64,000 bases of DNA from positions 992,001 through 1,056,000 of the forward strand of contig NZ_PDJL01000004.1 in assembly GCF_002563795.1 (NCBI RefSeq), read 5' to 3'. Each line of letters begins with the position of its first letter. The stretch's first letter is position 1. Positions 1 through 12,299 of this stretch are shown in pieces. The notes beneath the pieces were generated by a model. That model had not been told where the DNA came from. It searched no databases and saw nothing but the letters and a program-made list of their open reading frames with translations. A program made the position numbers and the translations under genes. This DNA comes from Vibrio sp. ES.051 (GTDB taxonomy: Bacteria > Pseudomonadota > Gammaproteobacteria > Enterobacterales > Vibrionaceae).

Positions 1-184
1 TTACACTCGGACATACTCAAGCTTAGGTTTGGCTGATTTTTCTAAACGAATGACGGTTCAAGAGCTTTCAGCTGACGGTCTGAAAAATCTTGCGCCAACG
101 GTTGTGACCATGGCCGAAGCGGAAGGTCTGGACGCCCACAAACGTGCTGTTACTATCCGTGTAGCAAAATTAGCAAGTAAGTAA
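1..184 (+). CDS. hisD: Histidinol dehydrogenase, 3' end only
   Basis: The window opens inside this gene; the last 60 or so codons are read in the frame starting at base 2 and stop at TAA 182-184. The visible tail includes [20 protein letters not shown], which matches the C-terminal part of histidinol dehydrogenase, the enzyme of the last two oxidation steps of histidine synthesis (L-histidinol to L-histidine with NAD+). Its position directly before hisC, with only 18 bases between them, fits the usual hisGDCBHAFI order. The 5' end and the operon leader lie outside the window. Confidence 0.93.
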   Translation, partial: YTRTYSSLGLADFSKRMTVQELSADGLKNLAPTVVTMAEAEGLDAHKRAVTIRVAKLASK

Positions 185-190
185 GAATAA

Positions 191-1243
<1,053 letters not shown>

Positions 1244-1314
1244 GTAGAGATCGAGTTAATCGCTCTTGCTAAATAGCGAGAGCGTCAAAAAAGAATAGCA
1301 ATAAGGAAGTTCGA

Positions 1315-2388
1315 GTGAGCAAGCAACAAAAAATCCTATTTATCGACCGTGATGGCACGCTGATTGTCGAGCCACCGATTGATTTCCAAGTTGACCGCTT
1401 GGATAAGTTAAAACTAGAGCCGTTTGTTATCCCAAGCCTGTTGTCGTTGCAGGATGCAGGATACCGGCTAGTGATGGTCACGAACCAAGATGGTCTTGGT
1501 ACCGACAGCTACCCTCAAGAAGACTTCGATGCGCCGCACAATATGATGATGGAGATCTTTGAATCTCAAGGTGTGAAGTTCGATGATGTGCTGATTTGCC
1601 CGCACTTTGAAGAAGACAACTGTTCTTGCCGTAAGCCTAAGCTAGGCATGGTGAAAGCGTACCTTCAAGGCGGCAAAGTGGATTTCCAACACTCTGTCGT
1701 GATTGGTGACCGCCAAACGGATCTGCAATTGGCGGAAAACATGGCGATTCGCGGGATTCAATACAATCCAGAAACCATGGGTTGGAAACAGATCCTGAAA
1801 GATCTCACGGTTAAAGCTCGCGTTGCTGAAGTGATTCGTACCACCAAAGAGACGGACATTAAAGTTGCGGTTAACCTTGATGAGCAAGGTGGTAACGATA
1901 TTTCAACGGGTCTTGGTTTCTTCGACCACATGCTGGATCAAATCGCGACGCACGGTGGGTTCCAAATGGTGTGCAAAGTGGAAGGCGACCTACACATAGA
2001 TGATCACCACACGGTAGAAGACACCGCTCTTGCGTTGGGGCAAGCGTTGAAAGAAGCGCTAGGTGACAAGCGTGGTATTGGTCGCTTTGGCTTTAGCCTT
2101 CCAATGGACGAGTGTTTGGCTCAATGTGCGCTGGATCTGTCTGGCCGCCCATACCTTAAGTTCGACGCGCAGTTTAGCCGTGAACAAGTGGGTGACCTCT
2201 CAACTGAGATGGTGGTGCACTTCTTCCGTTCTCTGACTGACACCTTAGCGTGTACGCTGCACCTTTCTTCTGCGGGCAATAATGATCACCACATTGTTGA
2301 AAGCTTGTTTAAAGCGTTTGGCCGAACTCTGCGTCAAGCCATTAAAGTGGAAGGAACAGAATTACCAAGCAGTAAAGGTGTGCTTTAA
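1315..2388 (+). CDS. hisB: Bifunctional histidinol-phosphatase / imidazoleglycerol-phosphate dehydratase
   Basis: A 357-residue two-domain enzyme as found in enterics and vibrios. Residues about 1-165 form a HAD-type phosphatase with the nucleophile motif FIDRDGTL near the N terminus and a Zn-binding [15 protein letters not shown] segment; it hydrolyses histidinol phosphate. Residues about 166-357 form the IGP dehydratase with [21 protein letters not shown] and [11 protein letters not shown], whose histidines bind the catalytic manganese. The start is GTG at 1315 with AAGGAAG just upstream. The gene sits between hisC and hisH. Confidence 0.97.
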   Translation: MSKQQKILFIDRDGTLIVEPPIDFQVDRLDKLKLEPFVIPSLLSLQDAGYRLVMVTNQDGLGTDSYPQEDFDAPHNMMMEIFESQGVKFDDVLICPHFEEDNCSCRKPKLGMVKAYLQGGKVDFQHSVVIGDRQTDLQLAENMAIRGIQYNPETMGWKQILKDLTVKARVAEVIRTTKETDIKVAVNLDEQGGNDISTGLGFFDHMLDQIATHGGFQMVCKVEGDLHIDDHHTVEDTALALGQALKEALGDKRGIGRFGFSLPMDECLAQCALDLSGRPYLKFDAQFSREQVGDLSTEMVVHFFRSLTDTLACTLHLSSAGNNDHHIVESLFKAFGRTLRQAIKVEGTELPSSKGVL

Positions 2389-2416
2389 GGCTTCCGTTAG
2401 GATAGGAGAAAAAATA

Positions 2417-3031
2417 GTGACAGAACAAAAAGTTGTCATCATTGATACAGGGTGTGCCAATGTTTCTTCGGTAAGGTTTGCCATTGAGCGTCTTGGCTAC
2501 AAGGTTACGATTTCAAAAGATCCCCAAGTCGTACTATCTGCTGACAAGCTCTTCTTGCCAGGAGTGGGGACCGCAAGTGAAGCGATGAAGAACCTTGAAG
2601 ATCGTGATCTTATCAATCTCGTCAAACAAGTTGAAAAGCCATTGCTCGGCATCTGTTTGGGTATGCAGCTATTGGGTAAGTTTTCTCAGGAGAAGGGTCA
2701 GAAAGCGGATGCCTCAGTGGAGTGTCTTGGCCTTTGCGAAGGTGAAGTGAAACTGATGCAAACTGGCGACTTGCCACTGCCACACATGGGGTGGAATACC
2801 GTTTCTGCAAAAGCTGGAAACCCACTGTTCAAAGATATTGAAGAAGGGGAGTACTTCTACTTTGTACACAGCTTTGCCATGCCCGTTGGCGATTATACGA
2901 TTGCCGAATGTGAATACGGCAATCCGTTCACAGCAGCATTACAAAGCGGCAATTACTACGGTGTGCAATTCCACCCTGAGCGTTCTTCAAAAGCGGGCGC
3001 GAAGCTTATGCAAAACTTCTTAGAACTATAA
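2417..3031 (+). CDS. hisH: Imidazole glycerol phosphate synthase, glutaminase subunit
   Basis: A class I glutamine amidotransferase of 204 residues that feeds ammonia to HisF; the pair makes IGP and AICAR from PRFAR. The catalytic cysteine is in GICLGMQLL and the histidine-glutamate pair in [10 protein letters not shown], with LFLPGVGTA as the conserved oxyanion-side loop. I take the GTG at 2417 ([16 protein letters not shown]), preceded by GATAGGAGAA, as the start. An in-frame ATG at 2282 lies inside hisB and would add 45 residues foreign to the family. The hisB-hisH gap is 28 bases. Confidence 0.95.
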   Translation: MTEQKVVIIDTGCANVSSVRFAIERLGYKVTISKDPQVVLSADKLFLPGVGTASEAMKNLEDRDLINLVKQVEKPLLGICLGMQLLGKFSQEKGQKADASVECLGLCEGEVKLMQTGDLPLPHMGWNTVSAKAGNPLFKDIEEGEYFYFVHSFAMPVGDYTIAECEYGNPFTAALQSGNYYGVQFHPERSSKAGAKLMQNFLEL

Positions 3032-4532
<1,501 letters not shown>

Positions 4533-4536
<4 letters not shown>

Positions 4537-5168
4537 GTTTTAAAGCCGCCGAAGTAAGTTTGCTATCAGAGCGAATCAACTGGGACAAAGTCGATGGCTT
4601 GGTGCCTGCCGTCGTACAAGATTTTCAATCAAGCCAAGTGTTGATGATGGGCTACATGAACCAAGACGCACTAGCAAAAACGGGTGAAACTGGTCAAGTG
4701 ACGTTTTTCTCTCGTACTAAAGCGCGTTTGTGGACCAAAGGTGAAACCTCAGGTAATGTGCTGCAGTTAGTGAATATTTCGCTCGATTGTGACGCTGACA
4801 CGCTACTAGTCAAAGTAAACCCTATAGGCCCAACGTGCCATACCGGGACCACGACCTGTTGGGACGGCGATTCACAAGAAGAGTCGCAGATGGTGTGGCT
4901 TCATCAACTTGAGCAGTTATTGGCTGCCCGCAAGAGTGCCGATCCAGGCTCCTCTTATACTGCCAGTCTTTATGCTCGTGGCACCAAGCGTATTTCGCAG
5001 AAAGTGGGCGAAGAAGGCGTTGAAGTCGCGCTTGCGGCGACGTCGGGCGATAAGGCGGAATTAGTGTGTGAATCTGCGGATTTGATTTATCACTTGATGG
5101 TGCTGTTGCAAGACCAAGGTTTATCGATGAATGATGTGGTGAACAAGCTAAAAGAGCGCCACAAATAA
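4533..5168 (+). CDS. hisI: Bifunctional phosphoribosyl-AMP cyclohydrolase / phosphoribosyl-ATP pyrophosphatase
   Basis: A 211-residue HisIE fusion catalysing the second and third steps of histidine synthesis. The N-terminal cyclohydrolase domain (about 1-115) has the zinc and magnesium ligands in [10 protein letters not shown] and [11 protein letters not shown]. The C-terminal pyrophosphohydrolase helical domain (about 120-211) has [13 protein letters not shown] and [13 protein letters not shown]. It is the last gene of the operon; a rho-independent terminator begins 20 bases after the stop. The start overlaps the hisF stop by 4 bases. Confidence 0.96.
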
Positions 5169-5187
5169 GGTTACTCAAGATAAGATA

Positions 5188-5216
5188 AAGCCCCTAAGCT
5201 TAAGAGTTAGGGGCTT
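5188..5216. terminator. Terminator of the his operon
   Basis: A 10-bp perfect stem, AAGCCCCTAA with TTAGGGGCTT, around a 9-base loop and followed by a T run. The minus-strand reading also ends in pyrimidines, so it may serve the convergent gene ending at 5288 too. Confidence 0.9.
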
Positions 5217-5287
5217 TTTTATATAACGAGGTGGAGTACGTCACTCCGATAAGCCTAGACGAGATCAGAGCTCAAATCTAAAAGCCT

Positions 5288-5806
5288 TTATCCACAGCAC
5301 TTCTTAAACTTCTTGCCACTGCCGCAGATGCACGGATCATTTCTGCCAACTTTTAAGCCATCGATTGATTGGTTTAGTCGTGGATCCAGTTCGGACCGTT
5401 TTTCTTCTGGCTCTTCTTCTGGGAATGTACCGTCAATGTAGAACCAAAGTCCGTTCTCTTTTACAAAGCGAGAGCGCTCGGACATACAGTAGCGCTTGCC
5501 GTCTTCGTTAAAGTAGGCGCGGAATTCTACAAAACCTTCGTCTTCATTGCTGCCCGCTTCTGCTTTTACGACTTCAAGCTTGCACCAGTCACTCTCTATG
5601 GATTGCGCAATTTCTTCGCGTTGTGCTTCTGCATTGCAGCTAGAGTGGTAGGTATTTACGATGTAATCAACCAGACCCACAGCATGAGCGCTGTAACGAG
5701 AGCGCATAAGTTGCTCTGGCGTGCTGACATCGGCATGATTATTGTGGGCAATTTCACAACACTGTTTGTAGGTACGGCTAGAGCCGCAAGGACAAGAAGA
5801 AACCAT
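5288..5806 (-). CDS. YchJ-like protein with two SEC-C zinc motifs
   Basis: A 172-residue protein with a SEC-C type zinc motif at each end: CPCGSSRTYKQCC at residues 5-17 and DPCICGSGKKFKKCC at the extreme C terminus. Between them lies the NTF2-like YchJ domain, with MRSRYSAHAVGLVDYIVNTY. This is the UPF0225 (YchJ) architecture. The SEC-C motif binds zinc and in SecA mediates contact with SecB and ribosomes; the role of YchJ itself is not established to my knowledge. The gene converges on the his operon. No strong ribosome binding site is visible before the ATG. Confidence 0.88.
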   Translation of the reverse strand: MVSSCPCGSSRTYKQCCEIAHNNHADVSTPEQLMRSRYSAHAVGLVDYIVNTYHSSCNAEAQREEIAQSIESDWCKLEVVKAEAGSNEDEGFVEFRAYFNEDGKRYCMSERSRFVKENGLWFYIDGTFPEEEPEEKRSELDPRLNQSIDGLKVGRNDPCICGSGKKFKKCCG

Positions 5807-5843
5807 AAAATGAAAACTCGTTTAATTAAGCGGTAAAAACAAA

Positions 5844-5868
5844 CAACCTCACAATAATCGTGAGGTTG
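5844..5868 (-). terminator. Terminator after the EAL-HDOD gene
   Basis: A 9-bp stem, CAACCTCAC with GTGAGGTTG, loop AATAATC, followed on the minus strand by GTTTGTTTTTACC. It separates the EAL-HDOD gene from the SEC-C gene. Confidence 0.8.
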
Positions 5869-5896
5869 GCGGTATTATGGGGGATATTATAGCGGT

Positions 5897-7111
5897 TCAA
5901 GGCGTTTGAGAAAGGAGTGCTTGAGCCCAAGCGGTCGATTGATTAAAAGCATCAGCCAACTGTGGCTCGGTAAGTTTGAGAGATGAGCAATATTGTTCTG
6001 CCAGTTCCCAATCCGCTTGTTCATACGCGATAATCATGCAAAGCAAGTAACCGAGCACTCCTTTGTGACTAGTTAGCGCGAGTTTGATGTCCTCATCAAT
6101 GGGAATATCCTCAATGACATCCGAAAGAGGCTGATCGAGCAAAGAGTCCAGTAGAGAAAACATTCCCGTCAAAAAAGCTTGCCCAGGATCGTACTTAGTG
6201 TCCATTTGACCGAGTAAAATCTCGCACATCCTAGCGCGCTGAATAGCAAGCGAGTAGAGCGAGTCTGGCTTATCCTCTTGAACAGAAGCAATTGCGACGA
6301 GTGAAATAAAGCGCCTCAAGCGCTCTTCACCTAAGTAAATAAGCGCCTGTCTAAATGACTTAATCTTTGTCGTTAACGTGTAGCCTGAATTAACGTACGT
6401 GAGCAGTTTGTATGAAAGTGTCACATCAATAGAAAACAGTCGCTCGACTTCATTAAAATTGATGGGCTTGTCCGCTATCTCTTTACACAGTTGGATGACA
6501 GTCAGGAAGGCAGGGTTTATACGCTTTTTCTGAATCATCTCTGGTTTGCTGAAAAAATAGCCTTGAAAATAGTCAAATCCAGCTTCGAGTGCTTGTTTAA
6601 ACTCTTCATAGGTTTCGACTTTTTCTGCCAGAAAGTCGATATTGAATTGACTTAGAGCTTGGATAAAAATGGCGGCTTTTTGAATCGGAACCAATCGAAT
6701 GTCAAACTTGATCATGGAAATATAAGGAAGAAACTGCTTCCAAGCTGGGGTTGGAACAAAATCATCCAAGGCAATTTTGTATCCACATTGATGTAGGTGT
6801 TTGATCGCGTCTAGGAGTTCTTTGGTCGGCTCACAATCTTCAAGAACCTCAATAACTAATGAATCTTTCGGAAACAGTGTTGGCACCAAGTTCACTAAGC
6901 TTTGGTGTGGGAAATTAACGAAGCCCAGTTTATCACCTAATGTGTTGTAATGAGTCGACAGAAAATGATCGGATAGCAGTCGACTCGTAGCCAGCTCTGG
7001 CTCTACTTCAGGGAAGGTGTTTTTGGGACCGTCGCGAAAGAGAAGTTCGTAACCTATGGTTCGTCTTTCTCTGTCCAATATTGGCTGGCGAGCTACGTAA
7101 GAATACTTCAA
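5897..7111 (-). CDS. EAL plus HDOD signalling protein, TTG start
   Basis: A 404-residue cytoplasmic protein with an EAL domain (about 1-200) followed by an HDOD domain (about 200-400). In the EAL part the signature glutamate is in IGYELLFRDG, and further probable metal or substrate residues are in VIEVLED, KIALDDFVPT, IKFDIRL, LAEKVET and QGYFFSKP. Most catalytic positions seem kept, but the usual DDFGTG loop reads DDFVPT, so phosphodiesterase activity on c-di-GMP is uncertain. The HDOD part contains LLTYVNSGYTL and FRQALIYLGEERLRRF. The first codon appears to be TTG at 7109-7111; no in-frame ATG gives the conserved MKYSYVARQPI start. Confidence 0.9.
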   Translation of the reverse strand: MKYSYVARQPILDRERRTIGYELLFRDGPKNTFPEVEPELATSRLLSDHFLSTHYNTLGDKLGFVNFPHQSLVNLVPTLFPKDSLVIEVLEDCEPTKELLDAIKHLHQCGYKIALDDFVPTPAWKQFLPYISMIKFDIRLVPIQKAAIFIQALSQFNIDFLAEKVETYEEFKQALEAGFDYFQGYFFSKPEMIQKKRINPAFLTVIQLCKEIADKPINFNEVERLFSIDVTLSYKLLTYVNSGYTLTTKIKSFRQALIYLGEERLRRFISLVAIASVQEDKPDSLYSLAIQRARMCEILLGQMDTKYDPGQAFLTGMFSLLDSLLDQPLSDVIEDIPIDEDIKLALTSHKGVLGYLLCMIIAYEQADWELAEQYCSSLKLTEPQLADAFNQSTAWAQALLSQTP

Positions 7112-7199
7112 TTAGGTACTTCGTTCCGTTCAACTATTTTCATGATGATAGCGATTTTTTATAAAATATCTACGACTTGTGAGTGAATCTTCTACCTAC

Positions 7200-7946
7200 T
7201 CAACATCTAAGTGGAGGTGATGTATCGAATGGTCGTGTTTGTAGTTCAAAGGTATCAGAATTGACTTGCAAAACGGAACCTTGCGTGTACCAATCACCCA
7301 AAACGATACGGATCTTTTTAGTACCGTTGATATCAAAAAAGTGTGTATCGGGACGGTGAGTGTGGCCATGAATCATGAGGTTGACGCCATTCTGGGACAT
7401 CACCTTTTCCACTTCGCTTTGATTCACATCCATGATATCGAGAGGCTTGCTCTTTTTATCACCACGAATATCGGATTGAACTTTTGAAACGATTTTTTTC
7501 TTTATAAACCAAGGAATATGCTTGAAAAGCCACTGTAACCAGGGCTGGTGGACGGTCTTACGGAATTTTTGGTAGTCGATGTCATCCGTGCATAGGGTAT
7601 CGCCGTGAAGTATGACTGCTTTAGTGCCATACAGGTCAATGGTGCAAACCTCATCAAGTAACGTGATCCCTGTGTCTTTGCAAAAACGTTCTCCTAACAA
7701 GAAGTCACGGTTGCCCTGAATAAAAAAGACGGGCACGCCATGGTCGGTGAGCGTTTTGAATTCAGTTCGAACTTGGTTTGCGAAGGGGGTGTTGTCTTCG
7801 TCTCCAACCCAAAACTCGAACAGATCACCTAACACGTAAAGTGCGTCGGCGTCGACAGCTTCTGTTCGCATGAACGTCGCAAAGCATTGGGTAATGTCTG
7901 GACGAGATGGCGTAAGGTGAAGATCGGAAATAAATAATGTCATCAT
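7200..7946 (-). CDS. lpxH: UDP-2,3-diacylglucosamine diphosphatase
   Basis: A 248-residue calcineurin-like metallophosphoesterase of lipid A synthesis. It cleaves UDP-2,3-diacylglucosamine to lipid X and UMP at the inner membrane. The manganese-binding motifs appear in order: [41 protein letters not shown] and [11 protein letters not shown]. Length is normal. Two ATG codons are adjacent at the start, and either could be used. It lies downstream of ppiB on the same strand, separated by a GC-rich hairpin, an order also common in other gammaproteobacteria. Confidence 0.96.
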   Translation of the reverse strand: MMTLFISDLHLTPSRPDITQCFATFMRTEAVDADALYVLGDLFEFWVGDEDNTPFANQVRTEFKTLTDHGVPVFFIQGNRDFLLGERFCKDTGITLLDEVCTIDLYGTKAVILHGDTLCTDDIDYQKFRKTVHQPWLQWLFKHIPWFIKKKIVSKVQSDIRGDKKSKPLDIMDVNQSEVEKVMSQNGVNLMIHGHTHRPDTHFFDINGTKKIRIVLGDWYTQGSVLQVNSDTFELQTRPFDTSPPLRC

Positions 7947-7954
7947 AGAAATAA

Positions 7955-7973
7955 GGGGAGGCGTTGCCTCCCC
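7955..7973 (-). terminator. Hairpin between ppiB and lpxH
   Basis: A perfect 8-bp stem GGGGAGGC / GCCTCCCC with loop GTT. On the minus strand it is followed by TTATTTCT, a weak T tract. It could be a partial terminator or a processing signal, since lpxH starts only 9 bases further on. Confidence 0.6.
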
Positions 7974-8006
7974 ACTAATTTATCTCTTGGGAACAATTCT
8001 TACGAA

Positions 8007-8501
8007 TTATTCTTCAATTGTTGTACCAGTGATTACCACGTCTTCTAGTGGTACGTCTTGGTGCATGCCGTAAGAACCAGTGCTCACATCTTTAATCTTA
8101 TTAACGATGTCCATACCTTCAACTACTTCAGCAAATACACAGTAACCCCAACCATCTAGGCTTTCGCTACGGAAGTCTAAGAAGGTGTTGTTGTTCACGT
8201 TGATGAAAAACTGAGAGCTGGCTGAATGCGGTTCCATCGTACGTGCCATTGCCAGTGTACCGACTTTGTTGCTTAGGCCGTTGTTTGCTTCGTTCTGGAT
8301 AGGGGCACGTGTTGCTTTTTCACGTAGACCTGGCTCCATACCACCACCTTGGACCATGAAACCATCAATAACACGGTGGAAAAGAGTGTTGTCGTAAAAG
8401 CCGTCGCGGCAGTACTGAAGAAAGTTTGCGCTTGTCTCTGGCGCTTTCTCGTCGTTTAGTTGAATCTTGATGTCACCAAAATTAGTGTGAAGGGTGATCA
8501 T
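8007..8501 (-). CDS. ppiB: Peptidyl-prolyl cis-trans isomerase B (cyclophilin)
   Basis: A 164-residue single-domain cyclophilin without signal peptide, hence cytoplasmic. It speeds cis-trans isomerisation of proline peptide bonds. Active-site segments are [30 protein letters not shown] and [14 protein letters not shown]. The gene is divergent from cysS, with about 200 bases between, as in many enterics and vibrios, and is followed by lpxH. Confidence 0.96.
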   Translation of the reverse strand: MITLHTNFGDIKIQLNDEKAPETSANFLQYCRDGFYDNTLFHRVIDGFMVQGGGMEPGLREKATRAPIQNEANNGLSNKVGTLAMARTMEPHSASSQFFINVNNNTFLDFRSESLDGWGYCVFAEVVEGMDIVNKIKDVSTGSYGMHQDVPLEDVVITGTTIEE

Positions 8502-8704
8502 GCTACTTTCCTTTACTGTGTTGTGTTGAGCCCGAGATTCTAGCCTAAGTTCTCACGCTTTAAAAACTCAGAAAGAATAAATTCTTTATTTTGTGTTTGA
8601 AGTTTAGCCGATTATCGTTTTATCGGTTAATTGCTATTACCTAACAAGGTCTGAGTTGATATACTCGGCGATCTTGTTTTCATTCACAATCATAGATAGA
8701 GATC

Positions 8705-10087
8705 ATGTTAAAAATATATAACACACTCACACGACAGAAAGAGGAATTCAAACCAATTACAGCTGGCAAAGTTGGCATGTATGTCTGTGGAGTTACCATT
8801 TACGATCTCTGTCACATCGGTCATGGCCGCACATTTGTGTCTTTTGACGTCGTATCACGCTACCTTCGTTACCTCGGATATGACCTGACGTTTGTGCGTA
8901 ACATCACCGATATCGATGATAAAATCATCAAACGTGCGGCGGAAAATGGAGAGTCTTGTGATTCACTCACCGAACGTCTGATCGGTGAAATGCACGCTGA
9001 CTTCGACGCGTTAAACATGAAGCGTCCAGATATTGAGCCTCGTGCAACAGAGTTTATTGCGGAAATTGTTGAGCTGGTTCAAACGTTAATCAAGCGTGGT
9101 TTCGCTTACGTAGCGGATAACGGTGACGTAATGTTTGAAGTCAGTAAATTTGACGAGTACGGTAAACTGTCTAAGCAAGACTTGGAACAGCTTCAAGCTG
9201 GTGCGCGTGTTGATATTGAAACAGCAAAACGTAGCCCGTTGGATTTTGTGCTTTGGAAAATGTCAAAGCCAGGTGAACCTACTTGGGAGTCACCATGGGG
9301 TCCTGGTCGTCCTGGTTGGCACATTGAATGTTCTGCGATGAACTCCTCTATCTTGGGTGAGCACTTCGATATTCATGGCGGTGGTTCGGATCTTCAGTTC
9401 CCGCATCACGAAAATGAAATTGCTCAATCTTGCTGTGCGCATGATACCAACTACGTAAACACTTGGATGCACAGTGGCATGGTGATGGTAGACAGAGAAA
9501 AAATGTCTAAGTCATTAGGTAACTTCTTCACGATCCGTGACGTTCTAAGTCACTATGACGCAGAGACTGTGCGTTACTTCTTGATGTCTGGTCACTACCG
9601 CAGTCAGCTTAACTACAGCGAAGAAAACCTAAACCAAGCGCGAGCTTCACTTGAACGTCTTTACACGTCTCTACGTGGTCTTGACCTAACCGTCGCCCCT
9701 GCTGGAGGTGAAGAGTATGTTTCCCTCTTTACTAATGCGATGAATGACGATTTCAACACACCAGAAGCTTACTCTGTGCTGTTTGACATGGCGCGCGAAG
9801 TAAACCGTCTGAAAACAGAAAACGTAGAGAAAGCCAGTGAACTTGGTGTCCTGATGCGTGAGCTGGCTGATGTTATCGGTATTCTTCACCAAGACCCTGA
9901 AGCCTTCCTTAAAGGTGATGCAGGTAATGATGATGAAGTGGCTGAAATTGAAGCACTGATCAAGCTGCGTAATGACTCTCGTGCAGCGAAAGACTGGGCA
10001 AATGCCGATATGGCTCGTGACAAGCTGACAGAAATGGGTATCCTTCTTGAGGATGGTCCAGAAGGCACAGCGTGGCGCCGTAAATAA
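8705..10087 (+). CDS. cysS: Cysteinyl-tRNA synthetase
   Basis: A 460-residue class I aminoacyl-tRNA synthetase that charges tRNA-Cys. The catalytic zinc site begins with Cys28 in YVCGVTIYD, and other ligands are in WHIECSAM and FPHHENE. The HIGH motif is at residues 37-40 in CHIGHGRTF, and KMSKS is in [10 protein letters not shown]. The C-terminal part contains the DALR-type helical domain and an anticodon-binding tail. The ATG is preceded by ATAGAGAT. A strong terminator follows, so it is probably transcribed alone. Confidence 0.98.
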   Translation: MLKIYNTLTRQKEEFKPITAGKVGMYVCGVTIYDLCHIGHGRTFVSFDVVSRYLRYLGYDLTFVRNITDIDDKIIKRAAENGESCDSLTERLIGEMHADFDALNMKRPDIEPRATEFIAEIVELVQTLIKRGFAYVADNGDVMFEVSKFDEYGKLSKQDLEQLQAGARVDIETAKRSPLDFVLWKMSKPGEPTWESPWGPGRPGWHIECSAMNSSILGEHFDIHGGGSDLQFPHHENEIAQSCCAHDTNYVNTWMHSGMVMVDREKMSKSLGNFFTIRDVLSHYDAETVRYFLMSGHYRSQLNYSEENLNQARASLERLYTSLRGLDLTVAPAGGEEYVSLFTNAMNDDFNTPEAYSVLFDMAREVNRLKTENVEKASELGVLMRELADVIGILHQDPEAFLKGDAGNDDEVAEIEALIKLRNDSRAAKDWANADMARDKLTEMGILLEDGPEGTAWRRK

Positions 10088-10102
10088 TTGAATTTTCAAT
10101 GT

Positions 10103-10128
10103 AAAAGGGCTGATAATTCAGCCCTTTT
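10103..10128 (+). terminator. Terminator after cysS
   Basis: An 11-bp perfect stem AAAAGGGCTGA / TCAGCCCTTTT with loop TAAT, followed by ATTTGTCATTTT. Confidence 0.92.
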
Positions 10129-10174
10129 ATTTGTCATTTTCATTGATTAAAACTTTAACTTTAGGTAATGCTCT

Positions 10175-10753
10175 GTGGCTCAGATGTATTTCTATTACTC
10201 AGCGATGAATGCGGGTAAATCAACAACTCTTCTACAATCTTCTTTTAACTATCAAGAACGAGGCATGACGCCAGTTATTTTTACGGCCGCACTGGATGAT
10301 CGTTTTGGTGTGGGGAAAGTAAGCTCTCGTATTGGTCTTAAATCTGATGCGCATTTATTCCGTCAGGAAACCAATTTATATCAAGAGGTTGTAACACTCA
10401 ACGACGTTGAAAAACGTCACTGCATTCTTGTTGATGAATGCCAGTTCTTGTCGAAAGAGCAAGTTTATCAACTGACTGAGGTCGTCGATAAGCTGCATAT
10501 TCCTGTATTGTGCTATGGCCTTCGTACCGATTTTTTAGGCGAACTTTTTGAAGGCAGTAAGTACCTACTATCTTGGGCCGATAAGCTTGTTGAACTGAAG
10601 ACAATTTGTCACTGTGGCCGTAAGGCGAATATGGTGATTCGTACGGATGAGCACGGAGTGGCAATTAAAGAAGGTGACCAAGTTTCCATTGGGGGCAATG
10701 ACAAATACGTATCGGTTTGTCGTCAGCATTATAAAGAAGCCTTGGGTAAATAA
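10175..10753 (+). CDS. tdk: Thymidine kinase
   Basis: A 192-residue type II thymidine kinase that phosphorylates thymidine to TMP with ATP in the salvage pathway. The P-loop is [11 protein letters not shown] near the N terminus, Walker B is ILVDECQFL, and the lasso zinc site begins [10 protein letters not shown] and ends VCRQHY. The start is GTG at 10175, giving [16 protein letters not shown]; an internal ATG three codons later is possible. A terminator shared with the convergent gene follows. Confidence 0.96.
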   Translation: MAQMYFYYSAMNAGKSTTLLQSSFNYQERGMTPVIFTAALDDRFGVGKVSSRIGLKSDAHLFRQETNLYQEVVTLNDVEKRHCILVDECQFLSKEQVYQLTEVVDKLHIPVLCYGLRTDFLGELFEGSKYLLSWADKLVELKTICHCGRKANMVIRTDEHGVAIKEGDQVSIGGNDKYVSVCRQHYKEALGK

Positions 10754-10770
10754 TCCCGACAGCCAACATA

Positions 10771-10792
10771 AAGCCACCGCATTCGGTGGCTT
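10771..10792. terminator. Bidirectional terminator between tdk and the DUF218 gene
   Basis: A 9-bp stem AAGCCACCG / CGGTGGCTT with loop CATT, followed by TTTAATTTC on the plus strand. It lies between two convergent genes. Confidence 0.85.
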
Positions 10793-10818
10793 TTTAATTT
10801 CTATTTGAGTCGTTTACA

Positions 10819-11457
10819 TTAGGTTAAGTGATAACCCAATTGCTTAAGTAAAGTTTGATAAGACGACTCGACATTTTCAGGTATCGCTTGCTCGGTTTGA
10901 AAGCCTTTTTGTGGGTAGCTTTTGATGCGAGAAAAGTCTTCCATTAGTGCGTCTAACACCATCATCAATGGCATATCTTCATTAATGTACTCAAAAAACG
11001 GGTGCGCCGTTGAGCTTACCTGAAGTTGAGAGTAGGGAGACGGCCATTGTTGCTCAAAGGTTGCGAGCGCTCTACGTTCCATAAACGGTTTTTGCACCAG
11101 AATGAACGACGAGCACACTTTACCTTCATCTTTTAGTCGTTGCTCAGTAAAACGGATATTTTCCCCGCTGTTGCTCGAGTTCTTTTCCAAAATAATCGCA
11201 TCATTTGGAACCCCCGCTATTCGTGCGATCTCTGCGAATGTCTCTGCTTCACTATTTTCAAATAGACCGTCTGTGAATCGACCTTTACCGCCGGAGAAAA
11301 TAATCAATGGTGCAAGCTTTTGGTGATAAAGCTTTGCCGCATGTTCAGCGACCCGTACATCGTTGCTGCACATGACAAACAAACAATCTGCAGGTTTCAG
11401 ATCATGCTTGAGTTGCATGTAATCCCAGAGAGTTTCGATGTGTTGGTAAAGTTTCAT
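10819..11457 (-). CDS. DUF218 (YdcF-like) family protein
   Basis: A 212-residue protein of the DUF218 family, with LFVMCSNDVRVAEHAAKLY, IIFSGGKGRFTDG and ILEKNSSNSGENIRFTEQRL. These correspond to the glycine-rich loop and the S-x-N-T/S-x-E-N region of the family. There is no N-terminal membrane anchor, so it is more like cytoplasmic YdcF than ElyC/SanA. No reaction is established that I could assign. Its ATG overlaps the stop of the preceding Rossmann-fold gene by 4 bases, so the two are probably cotranslated. Confidence 0.82.
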   Translation of the reverse strand: MKLYQHIETLWDYMQLKHDLKPADCLFVMCSNDVRVAEHAAKLYHQKLAPLIIFSGGKGRFTDGLFENSEAETFAEIARIAGVPNDAIILEKNSSNSGENIRFTEQRLKDEGKVCSSFILVQKPFMERRALATFEQQWPSPYSQLQVSSTAHPFFEYINEDMPLMMVLDALMEDFSRIKSYPQKGFQTEQAIPENVESSYQTLLKQLGYHLT

Positions 11458-12281
11458 AATGCGTCCAGCGTCGAGTTGAATTGAAACTGATAGCCGAGCG
11501 AAGTTAGCTTATCGGCCAAAATACGTTTATCTGCCTTATCGGTAACTGGCGGAAGAGCAATATTGACATCACTGGTGTTAATCGCTGCCTGATAAAACTC
11601 CGCCTTACTCACGGTATGCGGTGTCGTGACGTTGATGACTTGGTTGTTCAGGTTACTTAAAGCAAATAGCGCGGCTGATACAGCATCATTTTGATGAACC
11701 ATATTAGCAGGTGCTTTTCGACTGACTTGTTTTAACCTCATCGCAAAGCGAGATGGGTGCCTGTCTGGTCCAATTAAGCCGCTACAGCGCATAATTACAA
11801 AGTTAACACCAGAATCAATCACATGTTGTTCTGCTTGAAGCATGATACGCGCATTATCTGAAAAGTAAGGGCTGCCTGTAGCGAGAGACAGAGAGGCAGC
11901 TTCTTCTTTCATATCTGAAGCGAGATTTGGATAGACGGTTGTTGAGCTAACCATCACCAGTTTCTCAACGCCATTGTGTTTGGCTGCGTTCGCCAGTATT
12001 TGCCATTGTTGGGCGTACTCTTGTCCGTGCCCCTTACGAAAGCCGGGTGGAAAAGCGCCAATAATGTGGGTGATTTGATGCTCTTTGAGCAGCGCATCGA
12101 GTTTGTTAGCAGCGTTAAGTTGATTGAAGTCGAACAACGCTGAGTGAGTTAATGAGGTCGGTAATTCGTCTAATCGAGATTGGCTTCGACGCGTAACGAC
12201 CACTTGGTGTCCGTCTTTCATCAGGGCTTCTGCTAGCGGAGTTCCGAGCCAGCCTGCACCTACGATCAATGTATTTGCCAT
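11454..12281 (-). CDS. NAD(P)-binding Rossmann-fold protein, YeeZ-like
   Basis: A 275-residue atypical extended SDR or epimerase-type protein. The nucleotide-binding loop is at the N terminus, VGAGWLGTPLAEAL, followed by VVVTRRSQSR, where arginines suggest NADP(H). VMVSSTTVYP occupies the place of the catalytic serine motif, but no clear YxxxK pair is visible, so catalytic function is open. The ribosome binding site AGGAAGA precedes the ATG. It forms a two-gene unit with the DUF218 gene and lies 18 bases downstream of the LysR gene on the same strand. Confidence 0.8.
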   Translation of the reverse strand: MANTLIVGAGWLGTPLAEALMKDGHQVVVTRRSQSRLDELPTSLTHSALFDFNQLNAANKLDALLKEHQITHIIGAFPPGFRKGHGQEYAQQWQILANAAKHNGVEKLVMVSSTTVYPNLASDMKEEAASLSLATGSPYFSDNARIMLQAEQHVIDSGVNFVIMRCSGLIGPDRHPSRFAMRLKQVSRKAPANMVHQNDAVSAALFALSNLNNQVINVTTPHTVSKAEFYQAAINTSDVNIALPPVTDKADKRILADKLTSLGYQFQFNSTLDAL

Positions 12282-12299
12282 TTGGGTCTTCCTACTTAT

